Positions 52,028 through 59,681 of a DNA stretch of 64,000 nucleotides are shown one piece after another. The translations under genes and the position numbers were made by a program. Below the pieces are notes generated by a model. The model saw nothing but the letters and a program-made list of their open reading frames with translations. It ran no database searches and was not told where the DNA came from. The first letter of the stretch is position 1. Each line of letters starts with the position of its first letter. The DNA comes from Nocardioides sp. L-11A (lineage in GTDB: Bacteria > Actinomycetota > Actinomycetes > Propionibacteriales > Nocardioidaceae). The stretch lies in assembly GCA_029961745.1 (NCBI GenBank), contig CP124680.1, positions 2,790,001 through 2,854,000 of the forward strand, written 5' to 3'.

Positions 52028-52510
52028 ATGACGACCGCCAACGGCCAGGACCTGGATGCGCTCTACCAGGAGATCATCCTCGACCACTACAAGAACCCCC
52101 ACGGCAAGGGGCTGCGCGAGCACGCCGACCACCCGGACCACTCCGCCGAGGTGCACCACGTCAACCCGACGTGCGGTGACGAGGTGACCCTGCGGGTCCA
52201 CGTGGCCGACGGCGTCGTCGACGACGTGTCGTACGACGCGCTCGGCTGCTCGATCTCGCAGGCCTCGGCGTCGGTGCTCTACGACCTCGTGGTCGGCAAG
52301 AGCGTCGACGAGGCGATGGCGATCCACCAGGAGTTCCTCACCCTGATGCAGGGCAAGGGCACGGTGGAGCCCGACGAGGACGTCCTCGAGGACGGCATCG
52401 CCTTCGCCGGTGTGGCGAAGTTCCCGGCACGGGTCAAGTGCGCCCTGCTGTCATGGATGGCGTGGAAGGACGCGACGGCGAAGGTCGTCGCCGGAGACGG
52501 AGACAAGTGA
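52028..52510 (+). CDS. sufU: Sulfur transfer/scaffold protein SufU
   Basis: A 160-residue SufU with zinc ligands Cys49 and Asp51 (NPTCGDE), Cys74 (LGCSISQAS) and Cys138 (VKCALLSW), plus the N-terminal LYQEIILDHYKNP. It receives sulfur from SufS. It starts 2 bp after sufS and overlaps sufT by one base. Confidence 0.95.
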   Translation: MTTANGQDLDALYQEIILDHYKNPHGKGLREHADHPDHSAEVHHVNPTCGDEVTLRVHVADGVVDDVSYDALGCSISQASASVLYDLVVGKSVDEAMAIHQEFLTLMQGKGTVEPDEDVLEDGIAFAGVAKFPARVKCALLSWMAWKDATAKVVAGDGDK

Positions 52511-52893
52511 TGAGCGAGTCCATCGACAACAGCGACCTGCCCGAGGTCCCCGAGGCCGGACTGGCGGGCACCAACGCGTCGTCCAGCGTCGCGCTGGCTG
52601 ACATCGAGGAGGCGATGAAGGACGTCGTCGACCCCGAGCTCGGCATCAACGTCGTCGACCTCGGCCTCGTCTACGGCATCCACGTCGACGAGGGCACCAA
52701 TGTCGTCCTCGACATGACGCTGACCTCCGCGGCCTGCCCGCTGACCGACGTGATCACCGACCAGACCGAGTCCGCCCTGGAGGGCCTGGTCAACGACGTC
52801 GCGATCAACTGGGTCTGGATGCCGCCGTGGGGCCCCGACAAGATCACCGACGACGGTCGCGACCAGTTGCGCGCCCTCGGCTTCAACGTCTGA
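52510..52893 (+). CDS. sufT: DUF59 metal-sulfur cluster assembly factor SufT
   Basis: A 127-residue MIP18/PaaD-type protein with DVVDPELGINVVDLGLVYG, TLTSAACPLTDVITDQ and VWMPPWGPDKITDDGRDQLRALGF. The conserved Cys lies in AACPL. It assists Fe-S maturation of target proteins and is the last suf gene. A 13-bp direct repeat CGGCTTCAACGTC flanks its stop (52878-52890 and 52894-52906). Confidence 0.95.
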   Translation: MSESIDNSDLPEVPEAGLAGTNASSSVALADIEEAMKDVVDPELGINVVDLGLVYGIHVDEGTNVVLDMTLTSAACPLTDVITDQTESALEGLVNDVAINWVWMPPWGPDKITDDGRDQLRALGFNV

Positions 52894-52913
52894 CGGCTTC
52901 AACGTCCACGACT

Positions 52914-52929
52914 GGCCGGCGAGCCGGCC
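52914..52929. terminator. Hairpin at the end of the suf operon
   Basis: GGCCGGC and GCCGGCC surround GA as a 16-bp palindrome, between the sufT stop at 52893 and the stop of the convergent gene at 52932. The tight centre means a stem of about 6 bp with a 4-nt loop in RNA. Confidence 0.6.
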
Positions 52930-52931
52930 GG

Positions 52932-53450
52932 CTAGCAGCGGCCGGTGCCGTAGCTCCAGTCGAAGCGGGCGCGGAGCGACTCCTGGGGCCCGGTGCCGAC
53001 GAGCGTCACCTGGTAGCTGCCGGCCTGCCGCGGCGGCCGTAGGCGGTAGATCCCCTCGGCGACCGCGACGGCGGGCCTGGTCGTGCGGCAGCCCGGCTCG
53101 GCCGACCGGGTGCTGCGGTACGTCGCCTGCCAGGTCCACCCCGGGCGGTCCACGGCGAGCAGGACCCGCCCCTCGCCGGTCAGCCGCGGCACGGAGGTCC
53201 CGGCGGGGCGTCGGCAGGTGCCGCCGCCCAGCTCGCCCTCGGCGGTGACGACGGCCGGGAACCCCACGCAGTGCTCCACGACGGCCGCCCGCAGGTCGGG
53301 CCCCGGGACCCGAAGCTCGACGACGGGGACCCGCTCCCCGGCCGCCTCCGCCCCGGCCAGGGCTGTCGCGGGCAGCGCGGTGGCCAGGACGGTCGCCGGC
53401 AGGAGTGTCGTTCCCGCGAGCGCGAACAAGCGACGGAGCAGCGGGAACAC
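52932..53450 (-). CDS. Predicted secreted protein of unknown function
   Basis: A 172-residue protein with a signal peptide (LLRRLFALAGTTLLPATVLA, cleavage likely after ALAGA or TALA). The mature part has five cysteines, including CVGF, GTCRRP, GCRTT and the C-terminal GRC, suggesting extracellular disulfides, and it reads as beta-rich. I do not recognise the family. It uses a GTG start and is convergent with sufT. Confidence 0.68.
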   Translation of the reverse strand: MFPLLRRLFALAGTTLLPATVLATALPATALAGAEAAGERVPVVELRVPGPDLRAAVVEHCVGFPAVVTAEGELGGGTCRRPAGTSVPRLTGEGRVLLAVDRPGWTWQATYRSTRSAEPGCRTTRPAVAVAEGIYRLRPPRQAGSYQVTLVGTGPQESLRARFDWSYGTGRC

Positions 53451-53501
53451 GTCGTCGAGGATACGTTCTCGCGAGCGGCGCCGTCGCAGTTCCGGGGAAA
53501 C

Positions 53502-54008
53502 TCAGCGTGCGGTCGCGAACCGCCGGTCGGTGTAGCGGCGCAGGTTCGCGAGGAAGCGCCGGAAGGCGACCGTGCAGACCAGCCCGCTCAGCGGCATGAA
53601 GTACCGGCCCGGCCCGGCCACGTCGAGCGCCAGGGTCCAGGTGAGCCGGCAGCCCTGCGGAGTCGGCTCGACGTCGTACCGCTCGGCGAAGGCGCGGATC
53701 GACTTCTCCGAGGACTCGTTGAAGCGGAAGCCCATCCGCCGACCCGGCTCCCACAGCAGGAACTCCTCAGCCCCCTTCAGCCCGCCGAGCATCGACACCA
53801 CGCGGGTGCTGCCGACGCCGGGCGGCAGCGCCGAGGTCCACTCGACCTTGCGGATCACCGAGACCCACCGCGGCCAGGCGCCGGCGTCGGCGAAGACCTC
53901 GAACAGTTGGTCCGGCGTGATCGCGAGGTCGACGCTGTTGGCGAAGCGGTGGGGCGCGGTGTCGACGTAGTCGATCCCGACCCGCTCGCAGGGATGCAGG
54001 GCAGGCAT
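53502..54008 (-). CDS. SRPBCC (START-like) ligand-binding protein
   Basis: A 168-residue polyketide-cyclase/dehydrase-type protein. The helix-grip start is seen as ANSVDLAITPDQLFEVFAD and AWPRWVSVIRKVEW; the central strands include EEFLLWEPGRRMGFRF, and the C-terminal helix is GLVCTVAFRRFLANLRRYTD. Such proteins bind lipids or sterols. An almost perfect KstR-type box lies 10 bp upstream of the ATG, so a role with steroid ligands is an attractive inference. Confidence 0.8.
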   Translation of the reverse strand: MPALHPCERVGIDYVDTAPHRFANSVDLAITPDQLFEVFADAGAWPRWVSVIRKVEWTSALPPGVGSTRVVSMLGGLKGAEEFLLWEPGRRMGFRFNESSEKSIRAFAERYDVEPTPQGCRLTWTLALDVAGPGRYFMPLSGLVCTVAFRRFLANLRRYTDRRFATAR

Positions 54009-54018
54009 GGGGCCAGAC

Positions 54019-54032
54019 TAGAACACGTTCTC
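54019..54032. promoter_or_regulatory. KstR-like box upstream of the SRPBCC gene
   Basis: TAGAACACGTTCTC matches TnnAACnnGTTnnA except for the last base. AGAAC and GTTCT form a perfect inverted repeat with two bases between them. It lies in the 41-bp gap between divergent SRPBCC and acVLRF1 genes. Confidence 0.6.
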
Positions 54033-54049
54033 GTCGATAGGCTCGCTCC

Positions 54050-54688
54050 GTGCCCGAGGTCCTCGTCCCGCCCGCCCGATGGCCGCGCTGGGTCGCGAAC
54101 TTCGCCGCCTCCCACGGTGAGCCGGAGCTCCGCGTCGACGGGGGAGCGCTGCACGGCACGGCGCCCGACGACTCCTGGTTCCGCGCGGCACCGCCCTTCT
54201 CCCGGCCCTACGCCGGCGCCCCGGAAGTCGACGCGCTGGCCGTGGCGGCGGTGACGGACTCGGCGGCGCCGGCGACCTGGGGGGTGCTGCTCGTGCGCAA
54301 GGGCGGCTTCGCGATCGCGCGGGTCGAGGCCGGCGCCGTGGTCGCGAGCAAGGTCGGCCAGCGGCACGTGCAGGGCCGGACCAAGGCCGGCGGGCAGTCC
54401 CAGCAGCGCTTTGCCCGCCGCCGCGCGAACCAGGCCCGCGTCGCCTACGAGGCGGCAGCCGACCATGCGTTCGCCGTGCTGGCCGGCGCGACCGAGGTGG
54501 TCGCCGGCGGCGACCGCGGCGCGGTGGACGAGGTGCTGGCCGACCCCCGGCTGAGCGCGGTCGACGTCGTGGGTCCCTGGCTCGCCGTACCGGACCCGCG
54601 GAGGGCGGTGCTCGACCGCGCGGTGCTCGACGCGCAGGCGCTGGTCGTGATGGTGGAGAACGCCGGGGCCGCCCCGGCACAGCGCTGA
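54050..54688 (+). CDS. acVLRF1 family peptidyl-tRNA hydrolase (Vms1/eRF1-like release factor)
   Basis: A 212-residue protein with KVGQRHVQGRTKAGGQSQQR followed by FARRRANQARVAYEAAADHAF. This is the conserved core of the actinobacterial Vms1-like release factors, with the catalytic Gln in GQSQ. They release peptidyl-tRNA from stalled 50S subunits. Start: GTG at 54050. It diverges from the SRPBCC gene and converges on the MarR-like gene across a double-palindrome repeat. Confidence 0.87.
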   Translation: MPEVLVPPARWPRWVANFAASHGEPELRVDGGALHGTAPDDSWFRAAPPFSRPYAGAPEVDALAVAAVTDSAAPATWGVLLVRKGGFAIARVEAGAVVASKVGQRHVQGRTKAGGQSQQRFARRRANQARVAYEAAADHAFAVLAGATEVVAGGDRGAVDEVLADPRLSAVDVVGPWLAVPDPRRAVLDRAVLDAQALVVMVENAGAAPAQR

Positions 54689-54710
54689 CGGAGTGGCCCG
54701 GCCGGGTGGT

Positions 54711-54782
54711 GGAACGTGTTGCGATTGGGCACAAACTGCATGGACAGGCCCGGAATTGTTGCGGTTTGGGACCAAACCGCAA
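54711..54782 (+). repeat. Double-palindrome interspersed repeat, copy C
   Basis: The left half (54711-54740) runs GGAACGTGTTGCGATTGGGC and ends ACAAACTGCA. The right half, GTTGCGGTTTGG, then GA, then CCAAACCGCAAC (54758-54783), is a perfect palindrome, so it can form a strong hairpin. Left and right palindromes start 40 bp apart. It lies between the convergent acVLRF1 and MarR-like genes and could terminate both. Confidence 0.85.
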
Positions 54783-54804
54783 CGCCCAGAGCCCAATCCG
54801 GCGC

Positions 54805-55281
54805 TCAGTCGTCGAGCCCGAGCTCGGCCCGGCGCACCTCCCAGCGCTGGTCGAGGTCGGACATCTCGGCGAGCACGAAGGCGAGGAACTCGCGGGCCAG
54901 CCGGAGCCGCCGCTCGGCCGGGTCGCCGGCGGGCAGGTCGGCCAGGCCGCGGTCGAGAGCGGCGATCAGCGGGGCGTAGAACTGGTCGAGCCGCACCAGC
55001 ATGCCGTGCCAGGCGTCGTCGTCGACGACGAAGACGTCGCGGCGCGAGCCTCGCTCGCGCTCGCGGCGGATCATGCCGATGCCGTCGAGGTAGCGCACGG
55101 CGCCGGAGACGCCGGCCGCACTGACCCCGAGGCCGGCGGCGAGCTGGGCCGCGGTCATCCGGCCGTCGTCGTCGACGAGGAGCGCGGCGAACACCCGGGA
55201 GGGGAGCCGGGCCAGGCCGGCGCTGGTCAAGGCGCCGCCCATCCGCTCCACGAAGGCGTCGCGCGAGGTGTCGGTGGACAT
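54805..55281 (-). CDS. GbsR/MarR-family transcriptional regulator
   Basis: A 158-residue winged-helix protein: [20 protein letters not shown] with [20 protein letters not shown], then a C-terminal helix pair ([19 protein letters not shown]). It diverges from an ABC exporter gene pair with a 16-bp palindrome between them, so it probably represses that exporter. The ligand is unknown. Confidence 0.85.
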   Translation of the reverse strand: MSTDTSRDAFVERMGGALTSAGLARLPSRVFAALLVDDDGRMTAAQLAAGLGVSAAGVSGAVRYLDGIGMIRRERERGSRRDVFVVDDDAWHGMLVRLDQFYAPLIAALDRGLADLPAGDPAERRLRLAREFLAFVLAEMSDLDQRWEVRRAELGLDD

Positions 55282-55298
55282 GCCGAGATTCTACAAGA

Positions 55299-55314
55299 TT
55301 CAGAAATTGCTGAA
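55299..55314. promoter_or_regulatory. Palindromic operator between the MarR-like gene and the ABC exporter
   Basis: TTCAG and CTGAA flank AAATTG, giving a 16-bp inverted repeat (TTCAGAAATTGCTGAA) symmetric in 14 of 16 positions. It lies 20 bp before the ATPase gene and 18 bp from the regulator start, in AT-rich promoter sequence. Confidence 0.6.
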
Positions 55315-55333
55315 ACAGGTGCATGATGGGTCC

Positions 55334-56239
55334 ATGACGTGTCCCCTCATCGAGGTCCGTGGCCTCGTGAAGACCTTCGGAGCCTTCCGCGCCCTCGACG
55401 GGCTCGACCTCGTCGTCGAGGCGGGGGAGGTGCACGGCTTCCTCGGTCCCAACGGCGCGGGGAAGTCCACGACCATCCGGGTGCTGCTCGGGCTGTTGCG
55501 CAAGGACGCGGGGGAGGTCCGGATCCTCGGTGGCGATCCGTGGCGGGATGCCGCGACCCTGCACCGCCGGTTGGCCTATGTCCCCGGCGACGTCAGCCTG
55601 TGGCCGAACCTGAGCGGCGGCGAGATCGTCGACCTGCTGATCCGGATGCGCGGCGCCGATCCTGCGACCTCGCGGCGCGAGGAGCTGATCGAGCGCTTCT
55701 CGCTCGACCCGACCAAGCGTGGCCGCGCGTACTCCAAGGGCAACCGCCAGAAGGTCGCGCTGGTCGCGGCGTTCGCGACCGATCCGGACCTGCTCATCCT
55801 CGACGAGCCGACCTCGGGCCTCGACCCCCTGATGGAGCAGGTCTTCAACGACTGCGTCGCCGAGCAGACCGCGCGCGGCGCCACGGTCCTGCTGTCGAGC
55901 CACATCCTCACCGAGGTGGACCGGCTCGCCGACCGGGTCACCATCATCCGTGAGGGCGCGGTCGTCGAGAGCGGCCGCCTCACCGACCTGCGCCACCTCA
56001 GCCGGAGCCGGATCGTGGCGACGCTCAGCGGCGCCGCGCCCGACCTCGCCGGGACGCCGGGCGTCCACGACCTGGCGGTCGACGGCTCCCAGGTGAGCTG
56101 CACCGTGGACCCCGACGGCCTGCCCGCGGTCCTCGCGGCGCTGACCGGCGCCGGCGTCACGGCCCTCACCAGCGCCCCGCCCAGCCTCGAGGAGCTCTTC
56201 CTCGACGCCTATCGGGACCGGGCGGGTGCGGCCCGGTGA
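55334..56239 (+). CDS. ABC transporter ATP-binding protein (drug/antibiotic exporter type)
   Basis: A 301-residue ATPase with Walker [15 protein letters not shown]-loop-type [16 protein letters not shown], a degenerate signature ([16 protein letters not shown], as in polyketide-antibiotic exporters), Walker [14 protein letters not shown] and H-loop [15 protein letters not shown]. The ATG at 55334 gives the usual start. It overlaps its permease by 4 bp. Confidence 0.92.
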   Translation: MTCPLIEVRGLVKTFGAFRALDGLDLVVEAGEVHGFLGPNGAGKSTTIRVLLGLLRKDAGEVRILGGDPWRDAATLHRRLAYVPGDVSLWPNLSGGEIVDLLIRMRGADPATSRREELIERFSLDPTKRGRAYSKGNRQKVALVAAFATDPDLLILDEPTSGLDPLMEQVFNDCVAEQTARGATVLLSSHILTEVDRLADRVTIIREGAVVESGRLTDLRHLSRSRIVATLSGAAPDLAGTPGVHDLAVDGSQVSCTVDPDGLPAVLAALTGAGVTALTSAPPSLEELFLDAYRDRAGAAR

Positions 56240-57798
56240 GCAGCTCGACCGCGGGCTCGGCGCTGCTCCTGCGCCTCGGCCTGCGCCAGGACCGGATCCT
56301 CGCGCCGGTGGGGCTCGCGGTCCTGGTCCTGATGAGCATCGCGTCGGCCGCCGCCACCCCGGGCCTGTACGCCGACCAGGCCGACCGGGTCCGCGCGGCC
56401 GAGGCCATCAACGCCAGCCCCGCGATCGTCGCGCTCTACGGCCCGGTCCTCGACGTCGCCAGCGAGGGGGAGCTGGCGATGACCAAGATGACCGTCCTGT
56501 ACGCCGTCTTCGTCGCGGTGCTCTTCGTCGCGGTGGTGCGGCGCCACACCCGCGTCGAGGAAGAGACCGGCCGCACCGAGCTGCTCGGGGGCACCGCCGT
56601 CGGCCGGCACGCCGCACTGGTCGCGACCGGGGTCGAAGCGCTCCTGCTGGCCGTCGCCCTCGGCCTGCTGACCGCGCTCGGGAACACGCTCGCGGGCCTG
56701 GACCTCGTCGGCTCCCTCGCCTTCGGCGCCCTCTGGGCGGGGACGGCGCTCGTGGCGTCCGGCATCGGCGCCGTCACGGCCCAGCTGTCGGCGAGCGCTC
56801 GCACCTGCGCGGCGTACGCCGCCGGCGTCGTCGGCCTGCTCTTCGTGCTGCGCGCGGTGGGCGACACCGGCCCGGGGTGGGTGAGCTGGCTGTCGCCACT
56901 GGGCTGGAACACCCAGGTCCGCGCGTACGGCGAGGTGCGCTGGTGGCTGCTTCCCTGCTACGGCCTGGTGGCGGCCGCACTGGCCGGCCTCGCCTTCCGG
57001 CTGCGCTCGCGGCGCGACCTCGGCTCCGGACTGGTGCCGACCCGGCCCGGCCCGCGGACCGGCGCGCCACGGCTGGCCGATGCCTTCGCCCTCGCGGTCA
57101 AGGTGCACGCCGCGACGCTGGTCCTGTGGACGGTGGCCGCGGGGGTCCTGGGCGTGGTGTTCGGCATGATCGCCCCCGGCATCGGCGACCTGCTCGACTC
57201 CGAGGTCGCGCAGTCGATCATCGACGAGCTGGGCGGCGCGCTGGTGGCCGCGATCCTGTCGATCGTGGCCGTCGTGCTCACCTACTTCGCGGTCACGGTC
57301 GTCAGTCACGCCGGCCGCGACGAGGAGGACGGGCGGGCCGAGCTGGTCCTCGCCACGGCCACCAGCCGCGGACGCTGGTTCGCCGCCTCCGCGACGCTCG
57401 CGCTCGTGGGCACGGCCTGGCTGCTCGCCGTGACCGGCCTCGGTCTCTGGATCGGGTACGTCGCCGCAGACGGTCCCGGGATCGGGAACCTGCTCCTCGC
57501 GGCACTCGCCTGGGCCCCCGCCGCCTGGGTGGTCGGAGCGTTGGCCGTGCTGTCGCTCGCCGCCGGACTGCGCTGGTCGGGCCTGGTCTGGGCCTGGCCG
57601 GCGGCCTTCCTGACTCTCGGTCTCGTCGGGGACCTGCTGGAGCTCCCGGCCTGGCTGACCGGGCTCTCGCCGTACTCCCACGTGCCGTCGCTGCCGTCCG
57701 ACGCCTGGAGCTGGGGGAGCGCGGGCGGCCTCAGTGCGGTCGCCGCGGTCCTGCTGGCGGTGGCGTGGTGGCGCTTCCGGGCGCGGGACATCGGGTGA
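56236..57798 (+). CDS. ABC transporter permease, polyketide-antibiotic exporter type
   Basis: A 520-residue membrane protein with about twelve segments, in two repeats. Each has a cytoplasmic motif: [20 protein letters not shown] in the first half, [20 protein letters not shown] in the second. This duplicated layout is known for actinobacterial antibiotic and multidrug exporters. The GTG at 56236 is coupled to the ATPase stop. Control by the divergent MarR-like protein is likely; the substrate is unknown. Confidence 0.88.
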   Translation: MSSSTAGSALLLRLGLRQDRILAPVGLAVLVLMSIASAAATPGLYADQADRVRAAEAINASPAIVALYGPVLDVASEGELAMTKMTVLYAVFVAVLFVAVVRRHTRVEEETGRTELLGGTAVGRHAALVATGVEALLLAVALGLLTALGNTLAGLDLVGSLAFGALWAGTALVASGIGAVTAQLSASARTCAAYAAGVVGLLFVLRAVGDTGPGWVSWLSPLGWNTQVRAYGEVRWWLLPCYGLVAAALAGLAFRLRSRRDLGSGLVPTRPGPRTGAPRLADAFALAVKVHAATLVLWTVAAGVLGVVFGMIAPGIGDLLDSEVAQSIIDELGGALVAAILSIVAVVLTYFAVTVVSHAGRDEEDGRAELVLATATSRGRWFAASATLALVGTAWLLAVTGLGLWIGYVAADGPGIGNLLLAALAWAPAAWVVGALAVLSLAAGLRWSGLVWAWPAAFLTLGLVGDLLELPAWLTGLSPYSHVPSLPSDAWSWGSAGGLSAVAAVLLAVAWWRFRARDIG

Positions 57799-57810
57799 CC
57801 GCCAGCAATT

Positions 57811-57836
57811 CGAACCTTGTTATATAACGACGTTCG
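57811..57836. promoter_or_regulatory. 26-bp palindromic operator upstream of a TetR gene
   Basis: Outer arms CGAAC (57811-57815) and GTTCG (57832-57836) share one centre with the inner palindrome GTTATATAAC (57819-57828); 22 of 26 positions are symmetric. The AT core can also be the -10 element of the promoter for the TetR operon, whose ATG is at 57852. It is the most AT-rich spot in this region. Confidence 0.72.
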
Positions 57837-57851
57837 GATTAGCGTTCGGCC

Positions 57852-58445
57852 ATGGCCCGCCCCCGCACCCACACCGCCGAGCTGCGTGAGCGGATCGTGG
57901 CCCGCGCGCTGGACACCGTCGCCGAGCACGGGATGGCGGCACTGGCCCTGCGCGATGTCGCGCGACGGGCCGGCACGTCGACGGCGGCCGTCTACGCCCT
58001 GTTCGGCAGCAAGGAGGCCCTGCACCGGGCCGTGCTGATCGGCGCGTTCGCCGCCTTCGGGGCGGAGCAGGCCGCCCAGCCGGTCAGCGACGACCCGGTG
58101 ACCGACATCGCCGGCCTCGGCGCCCGCTACGTCCAGTGGGCGTTGGACCACCCCCGCCTCTACGAGGCTATGTTCACCGACAGCGCCGTGGGTCTCACCC
58201 CGACCCCGGAGCTCGACGCGGCGCGGGCGGGGGCGATCGCCGGCGTGTCCGACGCCGTACGACGGGCGCTGGTCGGCGGCGCGTTCCGCGCCGCCGACGA
58301 GGTGACCGTGATCGCCTCGCTCTGGGCCCAGGTGCACGGGCTCGCTGCGCTGATGACCGCCGGCCAGCTCCCTCCCGAGGCCGATCCCGCCGCCGCGGCG
58401 TGGGCCGTGATCGAGGGCTGGCTGGCGCCGCCGCACGTCCCCTAG
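57852..58445 (+). CDS. TetR-family regulator of the ABA4/CrtA-like operon
   Basis: A 197-residue regulator with the TetR helix-turn-helix (ARALDTVAEHGMAALALRDV, then ARRAGTSTAAVYALFGSKEAL) and a TetR_C_33-type ligand domain (YVQWALDHPRLYEAMF, VIASLWAQVHGLAALM). It is followed by two genes at 16 bp and a 4-bp overlap, so it is co-transcribed with them. The palindrome just upstream suggests autoregulation. Confidence 0.9.
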   Translation: MARPRTHTAELRERIVARALDTVAEHGMAALALRDVARRAGTSTAAVYALFGSKEALHRAVLIGAFAAFGAEQAAQPVSDDPVTDIAGLGARYVQWALDHPRLYEAMFTDSAVGLTPTPELDAARAGAIAGVSDAVRRALVGGAFRAADEVTVIASLWAQVHGLAALMTAGQLPPEADPAAAAWAVIEGWLAPPHVP

Positions 58446-58461
58446 GCACGAAGGAGCACTC

Positions 58462-58890
58462 ATGTCCCCGACTCCGCTCGACAGCGCCCGACGCGGCGCT
58501 TACGGCGCCATGAACGCCGGCGTGGTCCCGCTCTGGCTCGCCATGATCGTCCTGCCGCGCTCCCGCCTGACCCGGACACTCGTACGACGGGCGGTTCCCC
58601 TCCATGCGGGCCTCTCCCTCGGCTATGCCGGCCTGCTGGGCCGCAGCATGGTCCGCAACCGGCAGTTGCCGGACTTCGGAGATCCCGACGCGCTGCGCCG
58701 CCAGCTCACCGACGGCGACCTGTTCCTCGCGGCCTGGTCGCACTACCTCACCTTCGATCTGCTGATCGGGCAGTGGATCTGGGAGGACGCGCTGGACCGC
58801 GGCCGGACCGCGCGGCTCGCGCTGCTGCTCACCTGGCTGGCCGGTCCGGTCGGTCACGGCCTCTACCTCCTGCAGCGCAGGGCGTCATGA
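58462..58890 (+). CDS. ABA4-like membrane protein
   Basis: A 142-residue membrane protein with about four segments. The region WSHYLTFDLLIGQWIWEDAL and LLLTWLAGPVGHGLYLLQR are diagnostic of the ABA4-like (DUF4281) family. Plant ABA4 is needed for neoxanthin, a carotenoid. Its bacterial role is not known. The gene starts 16 bp after tetR with AAGGAG before the ATG. Confidence 0.82.
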   Translation: MSPTPLDSARRGAYGAMNAGVVPLWLAMIVLPRSRLTRTLVRRAVPLHAGLSLGYAGLLGRSMVRNRQLPDFGDPDALRRQLTDGDLFLAAWSHYLTFDLLIGQWIWEDALDRGRTARLALLLTWLAGPVGHGLYLLQRRAS

Positions 58891-59630
58891 CGATGTCGCT
58901 GCATCTCGTCGAGCACCGGGTCCGCGACCTACCGCACCGCTGGCGGCACCGCCGCTGCCTGCAGGCCGAGACCGACCGCACGCCCGGGGTCGCCCTGGCC
59001 CGGCTGATGCCCAACGTCGACCTGCGCGCCAGCACCGGTGGCCTGCCGCGGCCCCGGTGCACGGCGCTGCTGGTCGGGTGGGAGGACCGCGCCGCGCGCG
59101 ACGCCTGCTTCGCGGACCCGGCCTGGCCGGCGTCGTACACCGAGGGCGCTACCGAGTCGTGGGCGGTCGCGCTCGATACGGTTCGCGTGCTGCGCGGCGA
59201 CTGGCACGGTTGGCGGCCCGAGAGCAACAGCGCGGAGCGGGTCCCGGGCGACGAGCCACTGGCCGTGCTCACCCTGGGCTTCCTCCGCCCGCGCAGCGTG
59301 CCGGCCTTCGTTCGGGGCAACCGACAGGTGCTGCGCGACCTCGACGACAACCCCGACGAGACCTTCCGACTCGGGCTCATGGACGGACCACTCGGGTTCG
59401 GCACCTTCACCCTGTGGCGCTCCCGGGCGGCGATGACCCGCTTCGCCTACGGTGCCGGCAGCCACGACCCGGTGCGCCGTCGCTTCGAGGAGGAGCAGCG
59501 CATCGACCACCCGCTCTTCGTCCGCCTCCGCCCCGTCGCCGCGCACGGCAGCTGGCGCGGGCGGGACCCGCTCGCGGAGGTGCGAGCGGGCGCAGTGCGG
59601 GCCGCGTCGGTGCCGCCTTCGCCCCGCTGA
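58887..59630 (+). CDS. Spheroidene monooxygenase-like (CrtA family) protein
   Basis: A 247-residue protein with ALLVGWEDRAARDACFADP, VLTLGFLRPRSVPAFVRGNR, FGTFTLWRSRAAMTRFAYG and PLFVRLRPVAAHGSWRGRDPLA. These match CrtA-like ketolases, which act on acyclic carotenoids and are thought to bind heme. The ATG is coupled to the ABA4-like gene (ATGA). No crtB, crtI or crtE is in the window, so the substrate is uncertain. Confidence 0.72.
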   Translation: MTMSLHLVEHRVRDLPHRWRHRRCLQAETDRTPGVALARLMPNVDLRASTGGLPRPRCTALLVGWEDRAARDACFADPAWPASYTEGATESWAVALDTVRVLRGDWHGWRPESNSAERVPGDEPLAVLTLGFLRPRSVPAFVRGNRQVLRDLDDNPDETFRLGLMDGPLGFGTFTLWRSRAAMTRFAYGAGSHDPVRRRFEEEQRIDHPLFVRLRPVAAHGSWRGRDPLAEVRAGAVRAASVPPSPR

Positions 59631-59681
59631 CCTCCGCGTGGTGGCGCTCCCGCGTGCACCACATCGGCTAGTTTCAGCGGC

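Noticed and set aside
54711..54724. TGGAACGTGTTGC in repeat copies A and C looks like a KstR box
   Set aside because: It fits TnnAACnnGTTnn but not the final A, is part of the interspersed repeat, is missing from copy B and does not lie before a steroid gene.
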